Shown: piece after piece, positions 1 to 8,495 of the stretch
Layout of the letters: each line of letters begins with the position of its first letter
How positions within the stretch are numbered: the first letter of the stretch is position 1
Assembly (NCBI GenBank): GCA_964523405.1
Contig: CAZGAQ010000003.1
Span: 248,001 to 312,000, forward strand
Origin: CAZGAQ01 sp964523405
GTDB taxonomy: Bacteria > Planctomycetota > Phycisphaerae > UBA1845 > Fen-1342
Direction: 5' to 3'
Length of the DNA stretch: 64,000 bases
The notes under the pieces: generated by a model
Told to the model about the DNA's origin: nothing
Seen by the model: the letters and a program-made list of their open reading frames with translations, nothing else
Databases searched by the model: none
Position numbers and translations under genes: made by a program

Positions 1-45
1 CGTACTCAGACTGAAGAACACCGTGAAGAACACGAGCTTCCGCAT
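1..45 (-). CDS. Partial CDS: N-terminus of an exported protein
   Basis: Reading the minus strand from position 45 to the window edge gives 15 codons beginning MRKLVFFTVFFSLST. This is a basic start followed by a hydrophobic run, as in a signal peptide. A Shine-Dalgarno-like GAGGTG lies about six bases upstream of the ATG (complement of 49-58), which supports a true start. Everything after residue 15 is outside the window, so the product cannot be named. It is divergent from the Ig-domain gene at 197. Confidence 0.5.
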   Translation of the reverse strand, partial: MRKLVFFTVFFSLST

Positions 46-196
46 CTGGACACCTCAGCGCCGGGCGCGTCGGCCGCTCTCTTGCCGACCCGCGCCATTG
101 CAGCTATAAGGGGACCTTCAATCCGCCGCGCGGCCCACGGGCGACCGGCCCGGCCGCGGCCCATCGCGGCATCGTCCCTAAGCGTAGCGAAGGCGC

Positions 197-1444
197 ATGT
201 ACGAGTTCAAGTGGCACGTACCCGGTCCCCCGTCAGCGGAAGTCACGCTGCGCCTGCACAACGGCAGCGGCTGGCTGGCGCGCAAGACGCTGACGTGCGA
301 CGGTCGCGTGGTTTTTGAGCGCGGCCACTTCACGGGTGCGGAGACACGTTTCGCCGCGCGGCCGGACGGTGCGGAACTGCATCTGCGCATGGTGCCGATC
401 GCCCATTCTACGGACTGGCGTCCGGCGTTGTTCGCGGGGGACATGGAAATTCCGGAGACGACGCGGTCGGCGCCACCGCGCATTGTGCCGCCACCCAAGA
501 CGCTGGCCATCCCCGTCGGGCTGACGTATCTGCTGATGGCGATCGTGACAGCCATGTTGCCGCAGACGAGCGCCATTCTGGACGCCGCCTACCTGCAGTA
601 CGACGACCGCAAGGCCGTGCTGCGCGTGCTGGACCCCAATGAGGGCGATCAGGCCCTGGCCGTCGACACGGCGGACATCGCGCCCGCGAAGATCGGCCAG
701 CAATACATGGCCACGCTCCGTGCGATGGGGGGCACACCGCCCTATCGCTGGGCGCAGGCGACCAGCGGGTGGCCGCGCGGCTGGCATCTGGACCCGGCGA
801 CGGGGCTGCTGGCGGGTACCCCCAATGACGCACACGACCTGATGTTCCGCGTCACGGTAACAGACGACGCGCAGACCAAGGTGGAGTGGCCGGTCGCCCT
901 CGTGGTAGAGCCGGCCGCGGCGCTAACGAGCACCGCTCCGGCGATTACGACGCAGACCCTGCCCCCGGCAACGCTCGGTCACGTTTACGAGGCGGCGCTG
1001 GCACACTCTGGTGGCCAGCCGCCGTTGGCCTGGAAGACGCTCGGCAAGCGCAAGCTGCCCGAGGGCGTGAAGATCAACGAGAACACCGGCGTGGTGCGCG
1101 GGACGCCAAAGAAGGCCGGGCTGTTCCCCGTGACGATTCGGGTGGAGGACAGCGCGTACAGCAGCGCCCGCGATATTCAGCACTGGATCGTGCCGTTCCT
1201 GACGACGGCGGTCTGCCTGCTGGGCTTCCTGGCCATGCGGCGCTGGAGCGTGTGGGCCTTCGGGGCGCTGATTGGCGTGCAGGCCGCGGCGCTGGCCCCC
1301 GGCGCGCTGGCGGCGACGACAGCCGTCCTGGGGCAGCACGTCGCGGAGGGCATCGCCGCATTGCTGCCGGTCGCGCACACGGCGCTCGGGCTGCAGGCGC
1401 TGCTGTGGCTTGTGGGGCTGGCCCACGTCGGCAAGATGCGTTAA
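197..1444 (+). CDS. Membrane protein with two putative Ig (He_PIG-like) domains
   Basis: 415 residues. Residues 1-90 are polar and lack a signal peptide. A hydrophobic segment covers about 103-121. Two similar segments (about 160-237 and 250-319) each contain the pattern 'GG(T/Q)PP..W' and then 'TG...GTP', which is typical of putative Ig/cadherin-like He_PIG domains. Three further hydrophobic helices (331-348, about 352-375, 392-412) close the protein. The Ig pair is therefore probably displayed outside the membrane. The stop is 12 bases before the transporter gene, so the two are probably co-transcribed. The ATG is preceded by a modest GAAGG. Substrate or partner is unknown. Confidence 0.7.
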   Translation: MYEFKWHVPGPPSAEVTLRLHNGSGWLARKTLTCDGRVVFERGHFTGAETRFAARPDGAELHLRMVPIAHSTDWRPALFAGDMEIPETTRSAPPRIVPPPKTLAIPVGLTYLLMAIVTAMLPQTSAILDAAYLQYDDRKAVLRVLDPNEGDQALAVDTADIAPAKIGQQYMATLRAMGGTPPYRWAQATSGWPRGWHLDPATGLLAGTPNDAHDLMFRVTVTDDAQTKVEWPVALVVEPAAALTSTAPAITTQTLPPATLGHVYEAALAHSGGQPPLAWKTLGKRKLPEGVKINENTGVVRGTPKKAGLFPVTIRVEDSAYSSARDIQHWIVPFLTTAVCLLGFLAMRRWSVWAFGALIGVQAAALAPGALAATTAVLGQHVAEGIAALLPVAHTALGLQALLWLVGLAHVGKMR

Positions 1445-1456
1445 CAGGGCAAACGG

Positions 1457-2881
1457 ATGGCTGCTCCCACTACGACACAACCGCCGCCGGCAACATCGCC
1501 CGCCCCCGCCGGCGTGCTCCCGGTCCACCCGCCCGGATTCCGTCTGCGGCGCGGCCAGAACTGGTTCATGCTCGGGCTCATGTACGCGGCCTACTACATG
1601 TGCCGCTACAACCTGCCGATCGCCGCCCCGCGCATGATGGACGAGTTTGGCTTCAGCAACCTGCAATATGGGGCCATCAAGAGCGCCCGCGACTGGTCCT
1701 ATGCGCTCGGCCAGTTTCTCAACGGCCTGCTCACCGACCGACTGGGTGGCAAGCAGGCGATGGCGATCGGCGGGCTGCTGACCATTTTGCTGAACATCGC
1801 TTTCGGCACGGCATCGTACGCGGGCGCCGGCAGCGTCCTGCTTCTGTTCATCATCATCCGCGGCAGCGATGGCTACGCGCAGGCCTTCGGCTCGCCGGGC
1901 TTCATCAAGGTCAACACGGCGTGGTTCCCCCGTTCGGAACGCGGCCGCTTCGCCGGCGTGTTCGGGCTGATGATTCAGTTCGGACAAATTACGATCAACG
2001 CCCTCGGGCCGTTGCTGCTGGCGGGGATGACGATTCCGCTCCTGTCGCTGAGTGTGCCCGCCCTGCACTGGCGCTGGCTGTTCTACGTGCCGCCGGCCAT
2101 TGTGACGATCGTCGTCATCCTCATGTACCTGATCGTGCGCAACACCCCGGAGGAGGCGGGCTTCAGTGTCCAGCACGAGGAGCCCGAGGAGCAGACGGGC
2201 CACGCGGCCGAGGAACACATCCCGCTGTGGGTGGTCCTCAAGACCATCGCCAGCAAGAAGATGGTCTGGATCACGGCCGGGGCGTACTTCTGCACCGGCA
2301 TCGTGCGCGGGGCGCAGTTTGACTGGTGGGTGGTCTACTTCGACCGCGAGTGGGGACTGGACATCGCGGATTCACCACTGGTCATCGTGACCGGCGCGCT
2401 GCTGCCGATCACGGCGGTCGTCGGCTCGCTCAGCTCCGGCTTCATCTCAGACCTGCTGTTTGGTGGGCGGCGGGCACCGGTGGCGATGCTGTTGTACGGC
2501 CTGGAGACGCTGGTCATCTTCACGGCCGCCGTGCTGCTCAGTAACACGGCAACCGCGAGCGCGGGACTGGCTTCCGTGCTCACGCTCGTCATCTCGATCA
2601 CGTGCAATTCCACGCACTCGATCCTCGGCACGGCGGCGGCCATGGACCTCGGGGGGCGGAAGATGGCGGGCTGTGCGGCCGGACTGATCGATTCGTTTCA
2701 GTACCTCGGCGCCGGCGTGGCGGGCGTCGGGCTGGGCCAGCTCATGGACTGGGTGGTCCGGCATACGCACCTGGGCTGGACCGCTTGGTTCTACTTCATG
2801 CTGCCGTTCAGCCTGATCGGGACGATCCTGATGGGCTACAACTGGTGGCGCACGCGCGGCCAGACCGTGACGGGCGGCTAA
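1457..2881 (+). CDS. MFS transporter, organophosphate:phosphate antiporter (GlpT/UhpT-like)
   Basis: 474 residues with about twelve hydrophobic segments. After a proline-rich start, the segment 'NWFMLGLMYAAYYMCRYNL' and the following 'SNLQYGAIKSARDWSYALGQ' match the first helices of the OPA family. That family exchanges glycerol-3-phosphate or hexose phosphates for phosphate. The arginine in YYMCRYNL sits where GlpT has its substrate-binding arginine in helix 1. 'LTDRLGGKQAM' is the usual MFS loop 2-3 motif. The cargo cannot be read from sequence. The gene follows the Ig-domain membrane protein by 12 bases. About 120 bases without a gene separate its end from the convergent ABC ATPase and hold a repeat copy. 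Confidence 0.85.
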   Translation: MAAPTTTQPPPATSPAPAGVLPVHPPGFRLRRGQNWFMLGLMYAAYYMCRYNLPIAAPRMMDEFGFSNLQYGAIKSARDWSYALGQFLNGLLTDRLGGKQAMAIGGLLTILLNIAFGTASYAGAGSVLLLFIIIRGSDGYAQAFGSPGFIKVNTAWFPRSERGRFAGVFGLMIQFGQITINALGPLLLAGMTIPLLSLSVPALHWRWLFYVPPAIVTIVVILMYLIVRNTPEEAGFSVQHEEPEEQTGHAAEEHIPLWVVLKTIASKKMVWITAGAYFCTGIVRGAQFDWWVVYFDREWGLDIADSPLVIVTGALLPITAVVGSLSSGFISDLLFGGRRAPVAMLLYGLETLVIFTAAVLLSNTATASAGLASVLTLVISITCNSTHSILGTAAAMDLGGRKMAGCAAGLIDSFQYLGAGVAGVGLGQLMDWVVRHTHLGWTAWFYFMLPFSLIGTILMGYNWWRTRGQTVTGG

Positions 2882-2958
2882 GCCTGAGCCTTCCCGCGAA
2901 GGCTAGCGCGGACTCCCTGCGAAGTTGGTGCTCCGCCACGCGCATGCTTCGTCAGGCG

Positions 2959-2991
2959 CGGAGGCGTGACGCTACCAGGCAACGCACCATT
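2959..2991. repeat. Dispersed 33-bp repeat, copy A
   Basis: This 33-base block matches 12851-12883 at 29 of 33 positions by direct comparison. Both copies lie in a convergent intergenic region and both end 14 bases before the stop of a minus-strand gene. Confidence 0.55.
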
Positions 2992-3004
2992 CGTGGCAAC
3001 CGCC

Positions 3005-4102
3005 CTAGGTCGGCAGGATAACAACGTCGCGCGCGTCCACGCCACACTCTACGGCCACCCCCGGTGGCAGCGGCGCTTGCGCCGCAGATTCCACGCGGGT
3101 CGCGCGCAGCGTTAGCGCCCCGCTCGCAAGCGTGAGTTGCACGCCCTCGCCCAGGTAGGTGCCGCTCACCACCCGTGCCGTGAAGCGGTTCTCCAGCGGC
3201 GACCCCTCTGACGAACCGGCGGACGGCGCAGCCTGCCCAGGTGGCCGCACAACAATGGCTTCCGGCCGGATGGAGATGATGCACGGTCCGGTGCGCGGCG
3301 CCGCGGGCGCCACCGCACGTAGCTCCCCCACCGCCGTCGTCAGTCGCCGCCCTTCGCCGTCAACCGCCAGAATGGTCGCCTCCAGGAAGTTCGTCTCGCC
3401 CAGGAAGTCTGCGATCGCAGCGCGCGCCGGTTGGCGGTACAGCTCGCGCGGCGTGCCGATCTGTCCGATGCGGCCCTCAAACAGCACGGCCAGCCGGTCC
3501 GCGATGGACAGCGCCTCCTTTTGGTCGTGCGTCACGTACAGCGCGGTCAGCCCCGCTTCGCGGCATACCCGCCGGATCTCCCCACGCATCTCCAGCCGCA
3601 GCTTCGCGTCCAGATTGCTCAGCGGCTCATCGAGCAGCAGGCATTGCGGCCGCACCACCAGCGCCCGCGCCAGCGCGACGCGCTGCTGCTGCCCACCGGA
3701 GAGCTGGTGCGGCCTGCGACGGGCGTACGCGGCCATCCGGACCAGTTCCAGGGCGGCGGCAACACGTTGGCGGCGCTCGCGCCGCGGTACGTGCCGCACC
3801 GTCAATCCGAAGGCGACGTTCGCCTCGACGGTCATGTGCGGCCAAAGGGCGTAGTTCTGAAAGACCATGCCGGTCTGGCGGCGGCGCGGGGCAAGCGCGG
3901 TCACGTCGCGGTCGCCGAGGAGCACGCGGCCGCCGTCCGGCGTGCAGAACCCCGCAATCGTGCGGAGCAGCGTGGTCTTGCCGCAACCGGAGGGTCCGAG
4001 CAGGAAAAACAGCTCGCCAGCCTGGACGTCGAGGCAGACGTCGTCGAGGGCCCGCACGGGGCCATAGGATTTCGTGATGTGCTGAAGCGAGATCGGAACC
4101 AC
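3005..4102 (-). CDS. ABC transporter ATP-binding protein (PotA/FbpC/UgpC type)
   Basis: 365 residues from the GTG at 4100-4102. The frame stays open further upstream, but that part has no family similarity. Walker A GPSGCGKTT is at residues 36-44, followed by the Q-loop ('MVFQNYALWPHMT'), the signature LSGGQQQRVALARAL, Walker B 'CLLLDEPLSNLD' and the switch His in 'YVTHDQKEA'. The C-terminal third carries a TOBE-type domain ('CIISIRPEAIVVR'). Such ATPases drive importers of polyamines, iron or sugars. No permease or binding protein is adjacent, so it is an orphan whose cargo is unknown. It is divergent from the membrane protein at 4203. A TACAAT motif upstream could be a -10 box. Confidence 0.88.
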   Translation of the reverse strand: MVPISLQHITKSYGPVRALDDVCLDVQAGELFFLLGPSGCGKTTLLRTIAGFCTPDGGRVLLGDRDVTALAPRRRQTGMVFQNYALWPHMTVEANVAFGLTVRHVPRRERRQRVAAALELVRMAAYARRRPHQLSGGQQQRVALARALVVRPQCLLLDEPLSNLDAKLRLEMRGEIRRVCREAGLTALYVTHDQKEALSIADRLAVLFEGRIGQIGTPRELYRQPARAAIADFLGETNFLEATILAVDGEGRRLTTAVGELRAVAPAAPRTGPCIISIRPEAIVVRPPGQAAPSAGSSEGSPLENRFTARVVSGTYLGEGVQLTLASGALTLRATRVESAAQAPLPPGVAVECGVDARDVVILPT

Positions 4103-4202
4103 GTCGCACCACTCTTTGCGACGGATTGTACCCCCGGGGGCAGCCCGCGGGGATGCTGGCCGCCCCCTCCCCCCGTGTGGTCGCGGGCGGTACATTGCCC
4201 GC

Positions 4203-5693
4203 GTGCAACCCTTTCCGCCGGCGGTCTGGATCGCCACCTTCCTGCTCACGCTGCTCGTGCGGCGCGATCGGCGGGTCTGGATGCGCCTGCCGGTCGTCGG
4301 CGTGGTCGCGGCCGGCGTCGTACTCGCGGCCTATGCGGCCTGGCGGCGGTTCATTGCCCCGGGGCCGCTGACGTTCAGGGACGCCGCGTTTCTGCACCTG
4401 GTCGTCACCCTGGCGAGCGCCGGCCTGGTCCTGCGATTGGTTGCGTGGCTGCGAGCGCTGTGCGGCCAGGATCAGCTCCGGCTGCGACAGGCCTGGCGCG
4501 CGCGGCGCGGGTGGCTGCTGGTCTGCCTCGCCCTCGGGTTGCTGAGCGGCAGTGCGTACTTCCTGGTGGGTCGCCAGTTCGCGACCCACGGAGCATTCGA
4601 TGAATACGACACGCTCTACCGGGCCGACCCGGGTCGCTACCAACACATCATCGCGGGGACCGCGAGCGACAATGAGCAGACGACGCACAAGCACCCGCTG
4701 TTCCCCCTGCTGAGCCGCACGCTGGCCCTCGGACTGACACCGCTGGTCGGCTGCACCAACGCCCCGCTCGCGGTCAGTAGCCTTGGCGGCGGGCTGTGCA
4801 CGCTGCTGGCCGCGCTGTACTTCCGCCGTATCACGGGGTCGCGTCTCCTGGGAGCGCTGCTGGCCCTGGCGCTGGCCGCCACGGCCGCGCACGTCGTGTT
4901 CTGCGCGCAACCCGAGACCTATGCCCTATGCGCGGCCGCGCTCGTCCTGCTACACGGGGTGCTGGCATGCGGGACGACGCGCGCGCTGCGCCTGCGACAC
5001 GAAGTGCTCGTGGCCGTGTGCGCCGCCGGAGTCACGATCACGAATATCGTACCCGCGCTGATCTGCTACCTAGCCCGGCATCCGGCGCGACGTCGCTGGC
5101 GCAGCGTCGGCCGATGGTTCGTCCTCACGGCGCTGGCGGGTGGCGCCGCGCTATCCATGCAGGACGTACTGCTGCCGACGGCGGCTCTGGGGCGGGCGCC
5201 GGGCGAGTATCACAGCGAGGCGGACTACTTCGCGCCGGCAGCCCGCGGGGTCGTCGTCACCCGCCTGGCGCGCGGCCTGCTGTTGGAGAACATGATTGGC
5301 ACGGCGCCGCTCGTCACGCCATCCCCGCGGGGCCTCGTGCTCAGCCCCGGGCCGTACACGCGGGGGCCGGCGCGTGTGGCAGCCGGAATCTGGCTGGCCC
5401 TGCTGGCGGGCGCGGCGGGGACGCTGCTGCGGGCGCGGGCCTGGCGGCAACCGACTCTGAGTGCCGCCCTCGCGTGTCTCGGCGCGGTCGCCGTGCTGCA
5501 TTCGTTCTACGGCAGCGACACGCTGTTTCTGTACTCATGCACGTACACGTTCTACGTGCTCGCGATCGCGGCACACGCCCTGCCGCACATGCCGCGGCGT
5601 GTGGCGGTTGCGGCTTGCGTCGTGCTGGTGCTCGTACTGGCACTCAATGACGTCCTGTTCGTGCGGCAAATCCTGCTGCAGCTCGGGACCTGA
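4203..5693 (+). CDS. Polytopic membrane protein, glycosyltransferase-like (GT39/GT-C style)
   Basis: 496 residues if translation begins at the GTG at 4203. The frame is open further upstream, but the extra 29 residues are polar and overlap the divergent ABC gene's start region. About eleven hydrophobic helices are visible. The first long loop, 'AFDEYDTLYRADPGRYQH', contains acidic residues where GT-C glycosyltransferases keep their catalytic Asp/Glu. 'NEQTTHKHPLFPLL' resembles the corresponding loop of dolichyl-phosphate-mannose mannosyltransferase-like proteins. The assignment is by architecture only. The gene converges on the ALG10-like gene with a 10-base gap. Confidence 0.55.
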   Translation: MQPFPPAVWIATFLLTLLVRRDRRVWMRLPVVGVVAAGVVLAAYAAWRRFIAPGPLTFRDAAFLHLVVTLASAGLVLRLVAWLRALCGQDQLRLRQAWRARRGWLLVCLALGLLSGSAYFLVGRQFATHGAFDEYDTLYRADPGRYQHIIAGTASDNEQTTHKHPLFPLLSRTLALGLTPLVGCTNAPLAVSSLGGGLCTLLAALYFRRITGSRLLGALLALALAATAAHVVFCAQPETYALCAAALVLLHGVLACGTTRALRLRHEVLVAVCAAGVTITNIVPALICYLARHPARRRWRSVGRWFVLTALAGGAALSMQDVLLPTAALGRAPGEYHSEADYFAPAARGVVVTRLARGLLLENMIGTAPLVTPSPRGLVLSPGPYTRGPARVAAGIWLALLAGAAGTLLRARAWRQPTLSAALACLGAVAVLHSFYGSDTLFLYSCTYTFYVLAIAAHALPHMPRRVAVAACVVLVLVLALNDVLFVRQILLQLGT

Positions 5694-5703
5694 GCCCGCC
5701 GCG

Positions 5704-7008
5704 CTACCAGACCCCGCCGCCCGAGCGCCCGACGATGAACAGCCCGACGCCGATCGTCAGCAGCGCGTACCACGCGAGCTGCTGGCGGAGTTGCCGCGCG
5801 CCGCGCGTCACGAGCAGGTCCGTCAGCACGAACGGGAAGACGTAGTAGCGCGGATCGACGAGATAGTGCGGCAGTACGAAGACCAGCGTGAAGAGGGCAA
5901 GTAGCGCGAGGCTGGCGCAGCGGGTATCCCGCCGCGCGCCCCACACCAACCCGAGCACGCTCACCACGATCAGCGGCGCGACGACGGCGCGGCAGGCGAA
6001 CGAGTGCGTCAACGCGTACAGCGGCCAATTGCGCAGAAAACTCAGGTCGAGGTTCCACGGATGCGGGTTGCGGAACGTGACCATCAGCACCCCGGCGGCA
6101 GCCGTCAGCGCTGCCAGCCGCGTCGGTCGCAGTAGGTGCTGCGCGAGCCCGCGCGGCCACCAATCGGCCAGTTGGGTACACCAGCACGGTGCCCACAGCA
6201 ATGCGGCCATCAGACCGAGCATGACGAGCTGCGCCGGGTTGTAACCGGTGGTCACCACGGCCACGTAGGTTGTCCCGGCTGGCGCACGCCACCAGATCAC
6301 AAGACCGCCGGCGGCGGCCAGGAAGTAGGGCCACAGGCGTCGCAGGCGCGCGGGTGCGAGCGCGCGGCACAGTGCCGCGATCACGCCACCAGCTGTGCCA
6401 GCAGGATCATCGCCGAAGAACTCCCAGGCGAGGAAGAACGCCACCCACACCACGTTGGTCTGCCGCACCGCGCAGGCTGCGAGCAGGGCCAGGCCTGCAC
6501 CGACGCGGTGGTGGCGCAGGTGCAGGTTCAAGGCGGCGAGCAGAGCAACCAGCGCCACGGGGTCCGTGTAAACGAGCGCCCAATACGGCAGCAGGAGCGG
6601 ATTCCACGCCAGGAGCAGCGGCAACCAGGGCGCCAGACGGGGGCACAGGCGCCGCGCCGCCGCCCACAGCAGCAGCACGGCGGCGAGCCCCATGACCAGA
6701 CTTAGGCCTCTCACGACGGCCAAGTGCGGCCCCAAGAGGCGCACCACACCGGCCGCCAGCAGGTGATACGTCGGCGGCATGGGCAGGGCACGCACCGGCT
6801 CCCAATCACCGCGCGCCAGCGCCAGCACGGCCGGGTAGTGGTAGTGTTCGTCCCCCAGGGGCGTCGGCCGGCGCAGGCCGACCAGCCCGTACCACAGCAG
6901 GAGGCTCGCGAGCGCGAGCACCAAGCCGACGCGGCCGGCACGATCGGGGCCGCCCCGCGCCGCGCCCGCTGGCCACGTGGCTCCGTCTGTCTCTGCCGCG
7001 CGGGTCAT
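5704..7008 (-). CDS. DIE2/ALG10-like membrane glucosyltransferase
   Basis: 434 residues from the ATG at 7006-7008. The stop of the upstream M20 peptidase gene overlaps the Shine-Dalgarno (TGAGGTC then ATG), so the two are probably translationally coupled. About eleven helices are present. Three features recall eukaryotic ALG10, the alpha-1,2-glucosyltransferase that adds the last glucose to the dolichol-linked oligosaccharide. They are an acidic first loop 'GDEHYHYP' (residues 52-59), 'YTDP' (147-150) and 'VRQTNVVWVAF' (181-191). A late 'PHYLVDPRYYVFPFVL' corresponds to the conserved NRHYTFY region. In a bacterium it more likely glycosylates a polyprenyl-linked acceptor. A generic GT39-like enzyme is the alternative. 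Confidence 0.6.
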   Translation of the reverse strand: MTRAAETDGATWPAGAARGGPDRAGRVGLVLALASLLLWYGLVGLRRPTPLGDEHYHYPAVLALARGDWEPVRALPMPPTYHLLAAGVVRLLGPHLAVVRGLSLVMGLAAVLLLWAAARRLCPRLAPWLPLLLAWNPLLLPYWALVYTDPVALVALLAALNLHLRHHRVGAGLALLAACAVRQTNVVWVAFFLAWEFFGDDPAGTAGGVIAALCRALAPARLRRLWPYFLAAAGGLVIWWRAPAGTTYVAVVTTGYNPAQLVMLGLMAALLWAPCWCTQLADWWPRGLAQHLLRPTRLAALTAAAGVLMVTFRNPHPWNLDLSFLRNWPLYALTHSFACRAVVAPLIVVSVLGLVWGARRDTRCASLALLALFTLVFVLPHYLVDPRYYVFPFVLTDLLVTRGARQLRQQLAWYALLTIGVGLFIVGRSGGGVW

Positions 7009-7012
7009 GACC

Positions 7013-8374
7013 TCAGCGGGCCAGCAGTCCGTATAGCCGCGCGACCGCCTCCGCCCCGCGATCAACGTCGGCCAGCACGGCGTTCTCGTTCGGTCCGTGC
7101 GCGTTGCAGTTGGGGCCGGCAAAGCCCAGCATCAGGCTGTCCGCGCCGAGGACGCGTTTGAACATCGGCAGGATCGGCAGCGAGCCGCCCTCGCGTACGA
7201 ACGCCGGCTCGCGTCCGAAAGCCGCCTGCAGCGCCTCGCGGGCCGCCGCCATCGGCCGTCCGTCAAGCGGCGCCATGTACGCGTCCGCATCGCCGTGGTC
7301 GATAATCTCCAGCCGCACCGTGTTGGGGCAGCGGGCGCGCACGGCCTGATCGAACAGCTCGCTCAGCTTCCTGGCGTTCTGGTTCGGCACCAACCGCATG
7401 CTAACTTTGGCCCCGGCCGAACGTGGGATGATTGTGTTGGCGCCTTCGGCAATAAAGCCGCCGTAGATGCCGTTCACATCCAACGTCGGGCGAATCCAGC
7501 GGCGCTCGTTGGTGGAGTAGCCGGTTTCGCCACACAGCCCCGGCACGCCGATCTCCGTCGCATACTGCGCGTCATCGAGCGGCAGCGCGCGCAGCTGCTC
7601 GCGCTCGGCGGCGCTGGTCGGCGCTACGTCGTCATAGAAGCCCGGGATCGTCACGCGCCGCTGCGCATCGTGCAGCCCGGCGATGAGGTCGGCCAGCACA
7701 TTGGCAGGGTTGGCGACGCTGCCGCCATAGCCGCCGCTGTGTAAATCGTGCTTGGGGCCGTGCAGGCGGATTTCCTTGTACAGCAGGCCACGCGTGCCGT
7801 ACGTCACGGTGGGCCAGCCGTTCGCGTACATCCCGGTGTCGGAGATCAGGATGTGGTCACAGCGGAGCAGGTCCGCGTGCCGCTCGAGGAAAGGTCCCAG
7901 GCTGGGCGACGAAATCTCCTCTTCCGCCTCCAGCAGAAACTTCAGGTTCACCGGCAAACGCCGCTCGACCGCCAGCCACGCCGCCACCGCCCGCAGGTGC
8001 ACGAGCACCTGCCCCTTGTCGTCCGCCGACCCGCGGCAAATCAGCAGCCCGTCCTTCACGACCGGCTCGAACGGACCGGCGTGCCACAGGCTCAGGTCCC
8101 CTTCCGGCTGCACGTCAAGATGCCCGTATACCAAGTAGGTCGGCGCCCCGGGCGCCTGACAGTACTCGGCGTAGACCAGCGGGTGCCCACCCGTTTCCTT
8201 CACCTCCGCTCGCAGGCCCAGCCGCACGCACAGGTCCCGCGTCCATTGCACCGCCGCCCGGACGTGCTCCCGGCATTCCGGCTTCGTGCTGATGCTCGGG
8301 ATGCGGCACAGTTCCTTCGCCCACTCCAGGTGCTCGCTCCGCTTCTCGCGGAGGTATGCGATGATGCCGTCCAC
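7013..8374 (-). CDS. M20 family metallopeptidase (dipeptidase/carboxypeptidase)
   Basis: 453 residues from the GTG at 8372-8374, which has GGAG six bases upstream. The frame is open for another 183 codons, but that part is antisense to mutL and non-conserved. Zinc-site motifs are clear: 'YGHLDVQP' (H85, D87), 'RGSADDKG' (D118), the catalytic 'EAEEEISSP' near 150 and a late 'HGPNENA'. The dimerisation 'lid' lies in the middle, as in PepV/CNDP-like dipeptidases. A cytoplasmic enzyme cleaving small peptides is expected. It is divergent from mutL (121 bases apart) and upstream of the ALG10-like gene. Confidence 0.88.
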   Translation of the reverse strand: MDGIIAYLREKRSEHLEWAKELCRIPSISTKPECREHVRAAVQWTRDLCVRLGLRAEVKETGGHPLVYAEYCQAPGAPTYLVYGHLDVQPEGDLSLWHAGPFEPVVKDGLLICRGSADDKGQVLVHLRAVAAWLAVERRLPVNLKFLLEAEEEISSPSLGPFLERHADLLRCDHILISDTGMYANGWPTVTYGTRGLLYKEIRLHGPKHDLHSGGYGGSVANPANVLADLIAGLHDAQRRVTIPGFYDDVAPTSAAEREQLRALPLDDAQYATEIGVPGLCGETGYSTNERRWIRPTLDVNGIYGGFIAEGANTIIPRSAGAKVSMRLVPNQNARKLSELFDQAVRARCPNTVRLEIIDHGDADAYMAPLDGRPMAAAREALQAAFGREPAFVREGGSLPILPMFKRVLGADSLMLGFAGPNCNAHGPNENAVLADVDRGAEAVARLYGLLAR

Positions 8375-8495
8375 GGTGGTCTCCAGACCGGGTTCTCCAC
8401 GACGCCCGGCGCATTGTACCGCCTTCGGGGTATACTGGCTTGGTTGGGGGAGGACGACTTTGCACGCCCCGCCGCCTGCGGGACGAGGAGCCCGG

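Noticed and set aside
82..318. Short plus-strand frames at the left edge
   Set aside because: Their composition is that of out-of-frame GC-rich DNA and they overlap the better-supported frame at 197-1444.
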